Source: Lineus longissimus (Eukaryota; Nemertea; Pilidiophora; Heteronemertea; Lineidae). Taken from it: a stretch of DNA of 64,000 bases. A model generated the notes under the pieces. That model did no database searches and had not been told where the DNA came from. It worked only from the letters and a program-made list of their open reading frames with translations. The position numbers were made by a program, and so were the translations under genes. The stretch spans positions 9,178,501 to 9,242,500 of the forward strand of contig NC_088313.1 in assembly GCF_910592395.1 (NCBI RefSeq). Reading direction: 5' to 3'. Positions 11,396 to 21,573 of the stretch are shown one piece after another (position 1 is the stretch's first letter; each line of letters begins with the position of its first letter).

Positions 11396-13635
11396 GGTTT
11401 CTTAAAGGGGGACTATTGGTAGGAGCTAGGGATGAAATTGGTTGTATTCATTTTACGAATGATATGTGCAGTTTAGGCTTTATCATCATCATCATCATTC
11501 ATCATCATTTAGGCGATGTGGTCCAGAAATTGGGCCTTTGCCTCGAGTTTTTTTGTTGGCGCATGGTCTTGCAATAGAGACACAAAAAATAAAAAATAAG
11601 ATAAAAATGATTTATTGAATTTAGTCTTATGTTGTCACGAAAAACGGTCCTAGATACTTATCGTTAGGGCAGATTTCGTTAACACACAAGTTACAGATGT
11701 AAGCCTGAACTCAGGTTTTGGTGCGAGTGCATTTTTTGTTTATTTACATGTGTTGGATTTGCCAAGTTCGCCATGAGCATCCAAAAACATACCTATTTAC
11801 GAAAATGTTGTTAGATGGATCTCTCGTTTTTTCCTTTCTGGGCATGTCCGCCTTGTTCTCTTGTTTATCACACAGTTAGTCCTGATATGTAGAGGTACCT
11901 CAAAAAGGATGTTCACTCTGTTCTCTGTTGATACGAATGGATAAATTTGGTTAGGAGTGCGAGGAAGAATGAGTTGATTTTATTTTTAACAGCATGACGA
12001 ATCAGAAAGGCACGGCCGATTTCGGATTTGGCTGAAAAATAAGTAGTTGTTTGTGATATGATTGTATTACTGAATAGTACGGTAATGATGATATTACGGT
12101 GTTATTTACAACATTAACACTGCCATTTACAAACTCATGCCGGACGCTGCACAAAAACAAAGTTTTAGGGTTATGGATTTAATCGCAAGGTTATGACGGT
12201 TTTTACAGCAGCGAGGCAGATTGCCGAGCGCTAGCATCTGAATTTTCTGTAATAAAAAGAGAGAGGATCTATGAGTACGGTAGGGAAAAGATTTGATTAT
12301 AGATGAAGGTTTGAGATTTGTTGCAACACATCATCGGGAGAAGAGCAGAAGTCTGTATAGAGTTTTCCAGTGGATTACTGCTATAAGGCTGTTTGGTAGT
12401 GATGGGGTAAACGATGATCCTGGGTTATGGAAAGGATTAAACATTATTTCGAATCTTCTCATGAAGCACAGCTCGGAGGGGTCGAAGGGCGAATTGGACG
12501 ATCTGTCTTGCGTTGTTTCCGGGTATAAGCGATGGTATCTGACCAGTTCTAGAATAGCGTAAGAATTGTGTAGCCCTGGGGAAAGGAAAATTAGGATTAA
12601 CATTTGATTTACTAGAAAGGCCCATCTTGAGGTATCGTCGGCCCTCACCAGGCAGTTCGAATGTCTAAGATTTCTCCCGATGATACTTCCACACTGGACC
12701 CTACACTCAAAACAGGCAGAGGGGCCTCTGGTGAACCATGGAAGGTGGTTGCATAACATATGGCGCTTCAGCCTGGTAGTGGTAAGGGGGAAGACTGGAC
12801 AGCTGCTGCCAACTATGCTCCCAATGGTGACCAGTCTCGCCCCTGGACGCGGTAGTGGATGTTGTGGACATATCTTTCGTCTTCGTTGGTTTGGTCATCA
12901 TTATTGGGGCAGCTCAAAAAACAACACAAACGTAGAAATTCCCTTGATTATAGAGATTTACTGAAAATACAAATAAAGACAAGTAAATGCAAGTACAGCA
13001 TCAACATGTGAAATAATAGCCAACAAGTACAGAAAATAAACACTAGAAAGACCAAAGACCAGCGAAAAGAAAAAGACCTAACGTCTCCTATACGTTTTTA
13101 CAATAAATTCCCCCACCACATCTAAAGTACATTATTGTTTGTAAACAAACCAGGTGACAAAAAGCCAGAGCTGGGAATTCCCAAAAATTTGCATGATAAT
13201 GAGGGAAATCCCAAGGAAAACCCCCATGTAAATTAACATATCAAGGGACCACATGATCTGCAGGGCTGCCTGAGAACGTGGGCACTGGAAAGGGGTTTAG
13301 GGCTGCACAGAGAGGCACAAGAATCCTTCCTGCAGACCGTTTATACATAAATCATATTAAAAGAAGGGTTCTATACATGTTATTTAAGCTTACCAAACGA
13401 TTTGTGTGCTGATAAGGGGAGCTACCCCAAGGAAAATCATAACTTGAAACTGGTAAAACAAGAAATGAATGAGTTAGAAGAAAGCAAAATGGTGGAGATC
13501 TAAAAAGGAGGCTAAAAAGGGTCCACACGAGCAAAGGGGTTCAGACAAGTAACAAACAGGGCTCATTAAAAAGGGGTTTACAAGGCGGGAAATTTAAACT
13601 CCAGAGAAACAAGGAAAATGGCCACAACGATCATC
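11396..13635. other. Long stretch without a supported gene
   Basis: It contains a (CAT)n microsatellite at about 11481-11510 and otherwise unique DNA. The longest open frame (minus strand, 12331-12759) overlaps frames on the other strand and shows no domain or convincing start context. From 13050 to 13635 the sequence is purine-rich on the plus strand and could be the 3' untranslated part of the acidic exon-like ORF that follows. Confidence 0.4.
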
Positions 13636-13842
13636 TTAGCCAGGTTGGTTGTCTTGCTCCTCATTGTCGCTACTCTCTTCCTGAGTAGTACCTGTTCCAC
13701 TCCTCTCTTCCTCAGTGGTTCCTTCGGGTTCTGTACTTTCTACCGCCGTTGTTCCTTCCTCCTCGGAGGCAGTGGTACCCTCTGATATACTTTCCGTGTC
13801 TGAGTAGTCAAAAGTTGAATCCATAATGGGCTGCTTATCCAT
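13636..13842 (-). CDS. Acidic Ser/Thr/Glu-rich exon-like ORF, unknown function
   Basis: Not recognised. Read on the minus strand, a pyrimidine-containing 'tttatcttccag' at 13854-13843 looks like a splice acceptor directly before an ATG at 13842. The frame then encodes about 68 residues, strikingly rich in E, S, T and G. It contains repeated 'EGTT' and 'EEEG'-like blocks and ends in a TAA-type stop at 13636-13638. This could be the last exon of a gene with an acidic low-complexity tail. It could also be chance coding in a biased sequence. No neighbouring exon was identified. An ORF definition that runs upstream to 13881 would include the putative intron. Confidence 0.3.
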   Translation of the reverse strand: MDKQPIMDSTFDYSDTESISEGTTASEEEGTTAVESTEPEGTTEEERSGTGTTQEESSDNEEQDNQPG

Positions 13843-14074
13843 CTGGAAGATAAATTTGTAATTTACTGGGAAAAAGAACATTTTAATATATATGATCTCT
13901 ATACTTGTACTTGTATGTTTCTGTTGTTTACCACTTGTATTCGTGTATGTTTCTTCCGCTTTGTGTCCAAAATTTATCCTACCTAGACTTAGCTATTTAG
14001 ACTGGGGGCCATCACTATTCCAAGCTTTCACAATCCTGTAGGTAAAGAAATGCCCCCGATGTTGATAGCGTGCT

Positions 14075-14489
14075 CTAAGCGGAGCTAATTTGAGCAGAGT
14101 ATGGAATTTCCAACATCAGTCCATGGGCGATCTTGCACATCGTGATTAAATCTCCCCTTAAACGTCTGTGTCGTAGGGATGGCAGATCCAATACTCTAAG
14201 TCTCTGCTCGTAGTCCAGGTGGCGAATGTTTTTTAACAGTCTAGCGGCTCTTCTTTGCACTTTTTCTGATGTATTTTGACCTGCTTTTGTTCTCTTTTAG
14301 GACGTTACCCTCTTCATCGTTCAAGGATGGAACGCCCTGTGGCGTCTTTGTTTTTGACTTGTAGTACGAGCAAAATGCCTTTGGAATTTTTCTACTTTCT
14401 TGGGCAATTTTCCTTTCAAAGTTTCTTTTGCCTTTCGGATAGATTTTGATGCCTTGTTTCTGGTATTTATATATTCTTGGTAATCGCAA
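14075..14489 (-). pseudogene. Gutted CR1-like non-LTR retrotransposon remnant
   Basis: Two minus-strand pieces belong to one LINE ORF2. The 14489-14275 piece resembles the linker between endonuclease and reverse transcriptase ('FERKIAQESRKIPKAFCSYY', then 'LNDEEGNVL'). The 14275-14075 piece resembles the extreme C-terminus ('VQRRAARLLKNIRHLDYEQR', 'LPSLRHRRLRGDLI'). The entire reverse-transcriptase core, several hundred residues in intact elements, is missing, and the two pieces meet in different frames near 14275. This is family pattern recognition, not a database result. The fragment is dead. Confidence 0.75.
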
Positions 14490-14894
14490 CCTTCTCCTTA
14501 TTGCAGGTATCTACGGTATGCCTTGTTGTAACTGTCTCCATCCACGTTCCCGATCAATGAACCAATAACCAGTGTGGTTCCGAATATGCTGAACGCTTTA
14601 TTGACCTAAAAATTGAACGTAAACTGAAATAAAATAACACGAACATTGTCAGACAAAGTTAAACTGGTAATTCAAATCAAAGTTTCCATTCTGTCCTGAA
14701 TCTCTCACAATCGATGAGGATGAATTAAGTCCTTATGTTAGGAAGAAATTTATGAACTTCATGGTAACATTACCATTTGGCAGTGTTTGAAATTAGAGAA
14801 GAAGAATGTCATGAAGCATCTTTTGAATGTTACTCACCAAAACAAATAACCATAAAATCTATTACTTTGAAATCGATATCCTTTTATTCTTTGT
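14490..14894. other. Stretch with no recognised feature
   Basis: Between the LINE remnant and the putative Harbinger-type terminus. Nothing supportable is seen apart from possible further decayed LINE sequence near 14490-14530. Confidence 0.4.
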
Positions 14895-15427
14895 GGGGCC
14901 TGATTCACAAAGCACTCTTAGATTTCCGATCTCAGATCACTCTAAGAGCACTCATAGGGTGAACATACGTGAAAGGTTAGGGAACCCTAAGTGTTATTCA
15001 TGAAGCTATCTAAGTATTATCTAAGCAATTGCTTACGCAAAGTGAATGAATAAGTCCTGAGTGAACACACGTAGCTTGCTATAGCAAACTTTAAAACGTC
15101 TCTCGTGATGAAAGGGTAAGGTATTTTTGCTCATTGCATTGCATGTTTATACACAATCGTGACAGACGGTCTAAGGGTTTGCATGGCAGTACAGAAGACT
15201 TCTACGTGGCATTCCAACGGCGTTTCCCAATTACAATGGCCCAAAAACTCCCTAGAAAAACCAATTTCTCTCCGAAAGAAATCGACAAACTCACTGACCT
15301 GGTGCAACAGCATAACAAAGTGATTTCAAGCAAATTCAGATTTGATTACTTTGTGTTACATGAACTTTGGTGTGTTATGAAACTTAAAATACCGCGCGCA
15401 CAGGGAGCGCAGGGAGAGCAGACTTGA
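14895..15427 (+). pseudogene. Fragment of Harbinger-type Myb/SANT-like gene with 5' terminus
   Basis: At 15235 a frame reads MAQKLPRKTNFSPKEIDKL and continues LTDLVQQHNKVISSKF. This matches the first helices of the Myb/SANT-like domain found in Harbinger/PIF accessory proteins and related regulators. The frame then leaves the family pattern near 15340 and ends at 15427, so the second half of the domain is missing or lies beyond an unrecognised splice junction. The region starts near 14895 with 'ggggcctgattcacaaag', which resembles terminal sequences of Harbinger-type transposons, followed by short palindromes ('ttagggaaccctaag'). No matching right terminus was found. I infer a truncated DNA transposon. 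Confidence 0.5.
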
Positions 15428-15561
15428 GCATGAATTGATACCATAGAGTCAGTGAGAGAAATATTCAGAACAATTTCCAACACTCGGACATGTGCCACAT
15501 TGAATCTAACTGCCCTAGTTAGAAAGCCTGAATCCATTACGAAACCGCATGTTTGTCAGAC

Positions 15562-16095
15562 CATAGGCCCCTGAATGCTAATTAGCGGGACTATCGGGCT
15601 AAACAATGGGATTAGCTAGGAAATAATATTATAGGCCTATAGAGTTAAAAAACTAAAGGTAGGCAAGCGAGGACCAGATGTGAAGCGAGAGACACCTCCA
15701 CTTCGGAACTCTCGTACGACCAGAAAACGCCGAGAAACGGAATATTTTTTGCTCACCACGCCATCTATAACACTCCAATTTTTAATCCCATGCCTTCTGT
15801 CAGCCATCAATCGCATATTAACAACATTGTCGGCATCGTTTGATGGTGGTGAAAGCGAATAAATTTAGAAAACTCTCCGCCGACCATCCCCCTCCTTGGT
15901 AAGCGTGGTGAGCAAAAAATATTCCGTTTCTCGGCGTTTTCTGGTCGTACGAGAGGTCCGAAGTGGAGGTGTCTCTCGCTTCAAATCTGGTCCTCGCTTG
16001 CCTACCTTTAGTTTTTTAAGGCCTATAATATTATTTCCTAGCACATCCCATTGTTTAGCCCGATAATCCCGCTAATTAGCATTCAGGGGCCTATG
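15562..16095. mobile_element. Foldback element, ~195-bp inverted arms
   Basis: The left arm (15562-15761) begins 'cataggcccctgaat'. The right arm (15903-16095) ends with its exact complement 'attcaggggcctatg'. Further perfect blocks include 'aaaacgccgagaaacgg' against 'ccgtttctcggcgtttt' and 'gctcaccacgc' against 'gcgtggtgagc'. The loop is about 140 bp. Identity between the arms is very high, with a few small indels. It is a hairpin-type non-autonomous element. Confidence 0.85.
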
Positions 16096-16257
16096 ATCAG
16101 ACATCGCCTGTAATTCAGCGATGGGGAAATAGAGGGCAGGAGCTGCAGTGAAATCATCTTACCGGAATGCTATTCAAAATGCTAAAATGTAAATTTTGTC
16201 TTCACACTGAAATTGACCAATTAGGCGTCGGTTGCATGGAAAAAGTAGTACTAATAC

Positions 16258-16269
16258 GTCTTTATACAG
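16258..16269. repeat. Target-site duplication of element A, left copy
   Basis: 'gtctttatacag' here is identical to 21035-21046. The two copies bracket the non-LTR element exactly: this copy lies next to its (TAC)n 3' tail and the other next to its 5' end. A 12-bp duplication fits target-primed reverse transcription. Confidence 0.8.
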
Positions 16270-16801
16270 TAGTAGTAGTAGTAGAGAGTGTTTATTGCTG
16301 ACCCTTTCGAATTACATACATTCCTTTCAGGAGTCTTAACGTTTAAATTACAGACAGGTTGAGTGGATATAATGAATACAATGTTATGTGAGTTACAGTT
16401 TGTGATAGAAGTGGTAGAGTTTATGATGATTACTTTTGAGCAAATATCAACAACAATCAAACAAGAAAACAATCAAAATATTTACAGTAGCATAAAATAA
16501 TGGGGTCACATGTTTGAAAATTACCTGAGAAGATTAGAGGTACATTGACCGCTGACAACAGTGTATTACTGATGGTGGACAATTGTAATTAGTTGCGTTG
16601 AGTAGGCAGATACAATATTTACAAGTGAGTTGTATGCGATTAGATTACACGATATGAAGTAGGATGGTAGATATATTCATGGCATGTTAATGCAATGTTA
16701 TTAGTATGCTTGCAGGATCCGGTTTGGGTCCAGGTCCTGTAACTATAGCTTGCCACCTGAGACTAAGTTAGCCTCATATACCGGTAATTAGTCCAGAGTG
16801 T

Positions 16802-18779
16802 TTATAGTCTAAAAAGTCTGCCAATTGGTGTGTTGTGCAGTGGGTTTTTGGGATGTAGCGGCATCTTAGTCTGAACTGCGTTTGCCATTGTCTTAATGTC
16901 TGTGGCGCGTTTATTGCTCGAGATATAGTTCATTCCGAGTTTGTGTATGCGGTACTTCGGAGTTTCTATTGAAAGTTTATCCTTGACAAATGAGCAGTTC
17001 ATTGTGAGTGGGATGCCGTAGGCGATTTTGTATGCCCTTCATACGTAAGGATTCAAGGCGGTCGAAGTGATGGTTACTCATCATGATCATAGCGGTAGGT
17101 GCGTATTCCATAATTGGACGTATCATAGAATTGTATATTCCAATCGTGACACTGGGGGAGCTCGGGGGTGGTCGTAGTTGCCCGCAATTACTTTAAGTAG
17201 GCACACGCGTTTACGTACTCTGTCGTACTCTGTCGTATATTATATGTTTGAAATGAGCTGACATACTGAGTTTGCTGTCCATCGTAACACCAAGGTTTTT
17301 GACGGTCTTTGCTGGATTTATGCGTTGGTTTTGGACGGTTACATGCACTGAGTGGAAAAGTTTTTTTCTTAGAGAAGGTGATGAATTGGGTCTTTTCTGC
17401 GTTGTAGGTCGTGCGCCAGACGTTGCTCCAGTCAGCGATTTCGTCATTCTGCAGTTGTAGTTTCTCTTGTGCTATGTAGTGCTGGCGATGAGCGGACCAG
17501 GCAGACAGATCGTCAGCGTACTGTTCTTGACCGTTCTGACGAGCAGGGCCCGGAGGGGAGGGGAGGTCGTTCACCCATAGTAGAAAGAGTGTTGGCGATA
17601 GGACGCTGCCCTGTGGCGTGCCTGCAGGGAGCACTAGCGGATCACTTTTCGATTGGCCAACTTTGTATTGAGTGGAGCGGGTCGTGAGAAAGCTTTGGAT
17701 TAGGCGTATGGTCCCGAGGGATAGTTTCGTGTGAGTCCGAAGTTTGTAGAGCAGGCCGTCATGCCAAACTTTATCAAATGCTTTTTCAACATCGTAGAAA
17801 GCCGCGAGGACTACGTTGTTCTGGTTGATGTGGCGAGAGGTTTGCTGCATGAGTCGGGTGATTGCATCGGCTGTACTGCGGCCTTTGCGGTAGCCAGACT
17901 GGTGTTCGTTGAGTTTGTTGGACTCTTCTAGGTAGTTGCGTAGGCGGGTGTTGATAATCCGTTCGAAGGTTTTCCCAAGGGCCGGTAACAATGTTATTGG
18001 TCGGTAATTCTTTGGGCTCGAGTGGTTTTTGTTCGGTTTGGGGAGAAGGATCGTGGTTCCCTTTTTCCAGGGGTCGGGAAAGTATTGAATGTCCAGACAG
18101 GTTTCATAAATGTTCGATAGATATCGTAATGCGTTTATCGGCAGATTCTTTATATGCGAGTAGTACAGACCGTCAGCACCGGGGGCTGTGTTACGTGTAT
18201 GTTTGATACTAGCCATGATATCCTCAGGCGTAACATTGGTGCTGAATTCCGTAATTTTCGTATGGGTGCGCGTATTAAGAGTGTTAATGAAATCATCTAC
18301 TGCGTGATTAATGGTATTCGAACCAGGCCTTGCCACGGGAACACTATGAATTTCTTTTATAGTTCAAAGAAACATGACGTCTGTTCGTCCGGGGTTTTGT
18401 ACACCTTGTTGTTGTAAGATAGAGGCTGGGCGGCGTGTGATTGTCCTGATTTCATTATTTTTCGAACCGAGGGCCAGAATGTTTCCGGAGTTTTGGGCGA
18501 AATGTTATTCCATTTGTTTGTGAGTGTGTCCTCACGGTAAGTGGCAATGTCTTTCTTGATTTGTCGGTTCAATTCGTTGATGCGTGATTTTTTTAATGCG
18601 AGTTGGTTTGTTGTAGAATGATCTGGTGATACGGCGTTTTTCCTTAATCAGGTTAACGATGCATGGCGGAAACGGAGGTTTTTCCCTGCGTGTTGTACGG
18701 GGAACATGGTGTATATTCGCGGCTTGTATAATGTCTGTTAGTGTGGCGATAGCTCGGTCAATGGAAGTACGATCCTTAT
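16802..18779 (-). pseudogene. Element A ORF2: reverse transcriptase part, frameshifted
   Basis: Continuation of the endonuclease frame after a shift near 18780. The pieces are a linker (18770-18357 in two frames), the reverse-transcriptase core (18336-17188), an alternate-frame continuation (17447-17211) and the C-terminus (17002-16802). The core shows 'NYRPITLLPALGKTFERII', 'LAAFYDVEKAFDKVWHDGL', 'PAGTPQGSVLSPTLFLLWV' and the catalytic YADD at about 17520-17509. The C-terminus ends 'HNTPIGRLF', matching 'HTPIGKALL' at the end of element B. Frame breaks lie near 18780, 18345-18570 and 17200-17450, so no full polymerase can be made. The role in the intact family is target-primed reverse transcription. 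Confidence 0.85.
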
Positions 18780-19562
18780 TTACGACGGGATCTTTTGATC
18801 AATTTCATTACGATATTCCGACCAGTTGGCATCGGCGAAACGAGGTTTAGGTTTATAGTCCGGGATTGGAATAAAGTCCGTGGTGGCGATAGTTGCAAGA
18901 ATTGGGCAGTGATCACTGGTAATAGGATCAAGGGCTTTAAAGTCTGAAATCCACGGGAAGGTGTGGTGGGTGCCGATGACGAAGTCGATGACGGATGGGG
19001 GGTCCGGATTGACAGTTTTTTGAGAGAAGCGCGTGGGTAGGCCCGGGTTTGCACTGTAGACTAAGTTGTCGTCGTACAGCTGGTTGAGTACAATCCCGTT
19101 TGGATTTATTTTCGTATCTCCGAAAGTGGTGTGTCGAGCGTTTAGGTCCCCAACTAGTAGGCTGTTAGGATGGTTCGTGAGTTCGGTGTGTAGAAAGTCT
19201 CGCTGTAGTTTGTTATCCGGAGAGTATAGTGATATGAGGCGAAGTGGTTTTTTAGCAGCGTATACGTTAACAATGATACATTCGCTTGGGAAGTATGCGG
19301 GAGTGTCCGTTATACGTTCCGACGTTAAATCTGATTTGACGAAGAGGGAGGTGCCTCGTGATTGACCGGGTATTCGAGGGATGTGGAAACCTTTGTAGCC
19401 TGCATAACTGATTGGGTAGCTATTGTCTCTGAGTGTTTCCTGAATGTTGATTATATCTGGATTGAGTTCGTGCACAAGTAGGTCAATGTCAGCTTTTGCA
19501 GTGGTGAAACCCTGGCAGTTCGCATGCAGGATTTTGAGAGATCTATTGTTCGTGGAGGTCAT
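18780..19562 (-). CDS. Element A ORF2: apurinic-type endonuclease domain
   Basis: A 260-codon frame starting MTSTNNRSLKILHANCQGF. This is the N-terminal exonuclease-endonuclease-phosphatase domain of LINE ORF2, which nicks target DNA. Family landmarks visible are N (LHANCQG), E (INIQETLRD), 'SLLVGDLNARHTTFGD' with the catalytic D and N, and 'SDHCPILA' with the terminal D-H pair. Catalytic residues look intact. The frame stops at 18780 in mid-linker because of a frameshift. The coding potential resumes in another frame, beginning near 18785 with VVNKDRTSIDRAIATLTDII. It lies 110 bp downstream of ORF1. Confidence 0.85.
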   Translation of the reverse strand: MTSTNNRSLKILHANCQGFTTAKADIDLLVHELNPDIINIQETLRDNSYPISYAGYKGFHIPRIPGQSRGTSLFVKSDLTSERITDTPAYFPSECIIVNVYAAKKPLRLISLYSPDNKLQRDFLHTELTNHPNSLLVGDLNARHTTFGDTKINPNGIVLNQLYDDNLVYSANPGLPTRFSQKTVNPDPPSVIDFVIGTHHTFPWISDFKALDPITSDHCPILATIATTDFIPIPDYKPKPRFADANWSEYRNEIDQKIPS

Positions 19563-19672
19563 GTTGATGTGATAGTGACGTAGGTCGAGTAGTTATTCGT
19601 ATATTGGCTTGACGTTATGATGTTAGTCCAGTGATCATAATTACAGCGTAGATTCGTTCTTATGATGCTGCA

Positions 19673-21004
19673 TTAATTCGAGTTGGTCGACGACTTGCGT
19701 GGATGGTGTGATTTCGGCGTGGTGGTAGGCATTTGTTTGGCATGACTTGAGGGAAGAGTTGGTGACTGAGTGCGGCTCATCTTCACGGCTGATTGGTGGC
19801 GTCGGCGTGGATCAACTGGGGGAGAGCTGGCACTTCTTTTGTTGGTATCTTTATCGGTCGGGGCCGGCTTGGCTTGTAGGTAGGTATCAACTTCGGTGAG
19901 GACTAATGGGCGGAGCAGGGTTATCATCGAGTTTGCGAATCTGTCAGCAAAGCTGTCGAGTTGAGTGCGGAGTTCTTCGGCGAGGTGAGATTTAGTGACC
20001 AGTTGGTTTTTAATAGCGTCTCGGTTGGCTTCGATTTCGGTTTGTTGCTTTTCCAGTTGTTTGCGAATAGCTACGATTTCACGGTGTACAGTTTGATCAG
20101 TGTTAATTGATGAGATAGGTCCTGGTTTGTTATTGTCCTGGTGGGTAGGTGGAGCGTAGCGATTTACCACAGATTTAATCCGGATATGTTTGTTTTTCTC
20201 GGCTAGTTTGGACAGCCATGTCGGGCATTTGGAGCTAGACGATTCGTGATTACCAGAGCAGTTAGCGCACCTAACATCCGAGGTGCAGATTGCGTCGGTT
20301 GAATGTTCTTGTGCGCATTTATGACACCGCGGTGGTTTCTGGCATGTCGACTGGTGGTGATCGTATTCTTGACAGTTAAAACAGCGAAGTGGGAGATGGC
20401 GTTTTTTGGGAGTCTCAACGGGAAAAGATAGTGCCCCAAGAGTTAGGCATCCGCGTTCGAGATACTGTTGAGCGTCTGCAGTGTCTTGTAGCGTGAGTCG
20501 GATGAGGGAGGTAGGCTTTCCCGTTTTACTTGATATAATTCGTTTAGCCGCCGTTGCGTTGACTGAGTGTTCTTTGAGGTGTGCGATGAATTCTTCATCT
20601 TTTATATCGGGGTCGACTGACTTAACGATGATTGAAGAGGTCTTGTGATTTTTCTCCGATCGAGTAGGCGGCTCAAGTGTGGCCCCCGGAATGATAGTGT
20701 CTCTGAAGTTCTTGAGCGCAGAGTTGACATCTTGCTCGGTCTGGAAGTTTATTCTGAAGAGTTTCGAGTGGATCTGTGTTATACGAACAATTCTCAAGCG
20801 TGGAAGACTGTCGGGGAGCTTTTTCATGATCGTGAGCGTAGACATGGGCGTCTCGAGTTTAAGGAATGCAGTCGCACTAAGTCTAAACTCCGGCAGACGG
20901 TTTGGACTTGTTTTTGGTGGGCTATTGGTGGCCCTACTTTGGATCGGCTGGGATCCTGGTGATTTGGGCTGCGCCATTACGTGAGACGTATCTTTAGTAT
21001 ACAA
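19673..21004 (-). CDS. Element A ORF1: zinc-knuckle nucleic-acid-binding protein
   Basis: 443 codons, intact. The N-terminal 40 residues are rich in P and S. Residues about 60-195 look like the RRM-like/PRE_C2HC-type region of Jockey/I ORF1 proteins ('SSIIVKSVDPDIKDEEFIAH'). Residues 208-260 hold three zinc knuckles: CX2CX4HX4C, CX2CX3HX5C and CX2CX3HX6C. A predicted coiled coil follows around 310-345 (IRKQLEKQQTEIEANRDAI), then a basic Ser/Pro-rich tail. In intact elements this protein packages element RNA. The first ATG (21004) is used; a second Met is ten codons in (MAQPKSPGS). No equivalent knuckles are seen in the related element B. Confidence 0.85.
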   Translation of the reverse strand: MYTKDTSHVMAQPKSPGSQPIQSRATNSPPKTSPNRLPEFRLSATAFLKLETPMSTLTIMKKLPDSLPRLRIVRITQIHSKLFRINFQTEQDVNSALKNFRDTIIPGATLEPPTRSEKNHKTSSIIVKSVDPDIKDEEFIAHLKEHSVNATAAKRIISSKTGKPTSLIRLTLQDTADAQQYLERGCLTLGALSFPVETPKKRHLPLRCFNCQEYDHHQSTCQKPPRCHKCAQEHSTDAICTSDVRCANCSGNHESSSSKCPTWLSKLAEKNKHIRIKSVVNRYAPPTHQDNNKPGPISSINTDQTVHREIVAIRKQLEKQQTEIEANRDAIKNQLVTKSHLAEELRTQLDSFADRFANSMITLLRPLVLTEVDTYLQAKPAPTDKDTNKRSASSPPVDPRRRHQSAVKMSRTQSPTLPSSHAKQMPTTTPKSHHPRKSSTNSN

Positions 21005-21034
21005 CGATGGACGGATGGATGATGATGAATGAAT

Positions 21035-21046
21035 GTCTTTATACAG
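21035..21046. repeat. Target-site duplication of element A, right copy
   Basis: Second copy of 'gtctttatacag'. It is followed immediately by the 'gtggggg' outer end of the composite's left arm, so element A landed at the composite boundary. Confidence 0.8.
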
Positions 21047-21539
21047 GTGGGGGGGGGGGGGGGGGAGAGGATATTTTGAAGGGCGGCTAGCATAAAGCCA
21101 TGTTCAGCCCTGCATGTGGAGAAGGTTTAACTTTGAAGATTGGAAGTAGTACAGTCTGGCCAGTGGCAAGGAGGCAAAAGGCTTGGTGTGTCAATGTATG
21201 TATAAGCAATTTGTAAATGTGCGTATTTGCATTGAAGTCTTTCCCCATTGTGTAATATGTTGTATTTACTTTGTGGTTTGTTATGGTAGTGTTTGGCTGT
21301 TTTTTGTTTTTTTTTAATTTACTTTTTTTTTAAATTTAAATTTAAATTTGATAATACCACTGAGAGATGTAATAGGCTGTGTGAATGATGATTGCATTGG
21401 TGTATTGTATTTACTTTGTGGTTTGTTATTGTAGTGTTTGGCTGTGTTTATGTAACGGATTGTGTAATGTATACAGTGGTGACCAGTAACCGGCAAACGA
21501 ATGCACTCCTCGTCCCCACTGAGAGATGTAATAGGCTGT
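21047..21539 (+). repeat. Inverted arm (left) of the composite around element B, with poly-G outer end
   Basis: About 493 bp, starting with a G-run (21047-21065). It is the near-exact reverse complement of 25333-25829, with only scattered substitutions and differences in the A/T-rich spacer near 21300-21350. Inside the arm a ~160-bp segment is itself duplicated: 'ccactgagagatgtaatagg' occurs at 21359 and 21518, and 'tatttactttgtggtttgtt' twice. Confidence 0.9.
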
Positions 21540-21573
21540 CGAAGTCGAAGGTGAATCCGTCAACGCCGCCACC

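Larger units (their letters stand above)
16270..21034 (-). mobile_element. Non-LTR retrotransposon A (I/Jockey-type), full-length but decayed
   Basis: On the minus strand, from right to left: a short 5' UTR (21034-21005), ORF1 (21004-19673), ORF2 with endonuclease and reverse transcriptase (19562-16802), and a 3' UTR. The 3' UTR carries an AATAAA-like signal near 16290 and ends in a (CTA)n tail at about 16270-16284. The microsatellite 3' end, rather than poly(A), and the zinc-knuckle ORF1 fit the I/CR1/Jockey assemblage. It is flanked by 12-bp direct repeats. ORF2 carries at least three frame changes, so the copy is inactive. It is inserted directly against the left arm of the composite at 21047. 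Confidence 0.85.

Noticed and set aside
11481-11510. (CAT)n tract as a coding His/Ile run
   Set aside because: It is a simple microsatellite in otherwise non-coding DNA.
12331-12759. 142-codon minus-strand ORF as a gene
   Set aside because: It overlaps plus-strand frames of similar length, has no recognisable domain, and its composition matches the surroundings.
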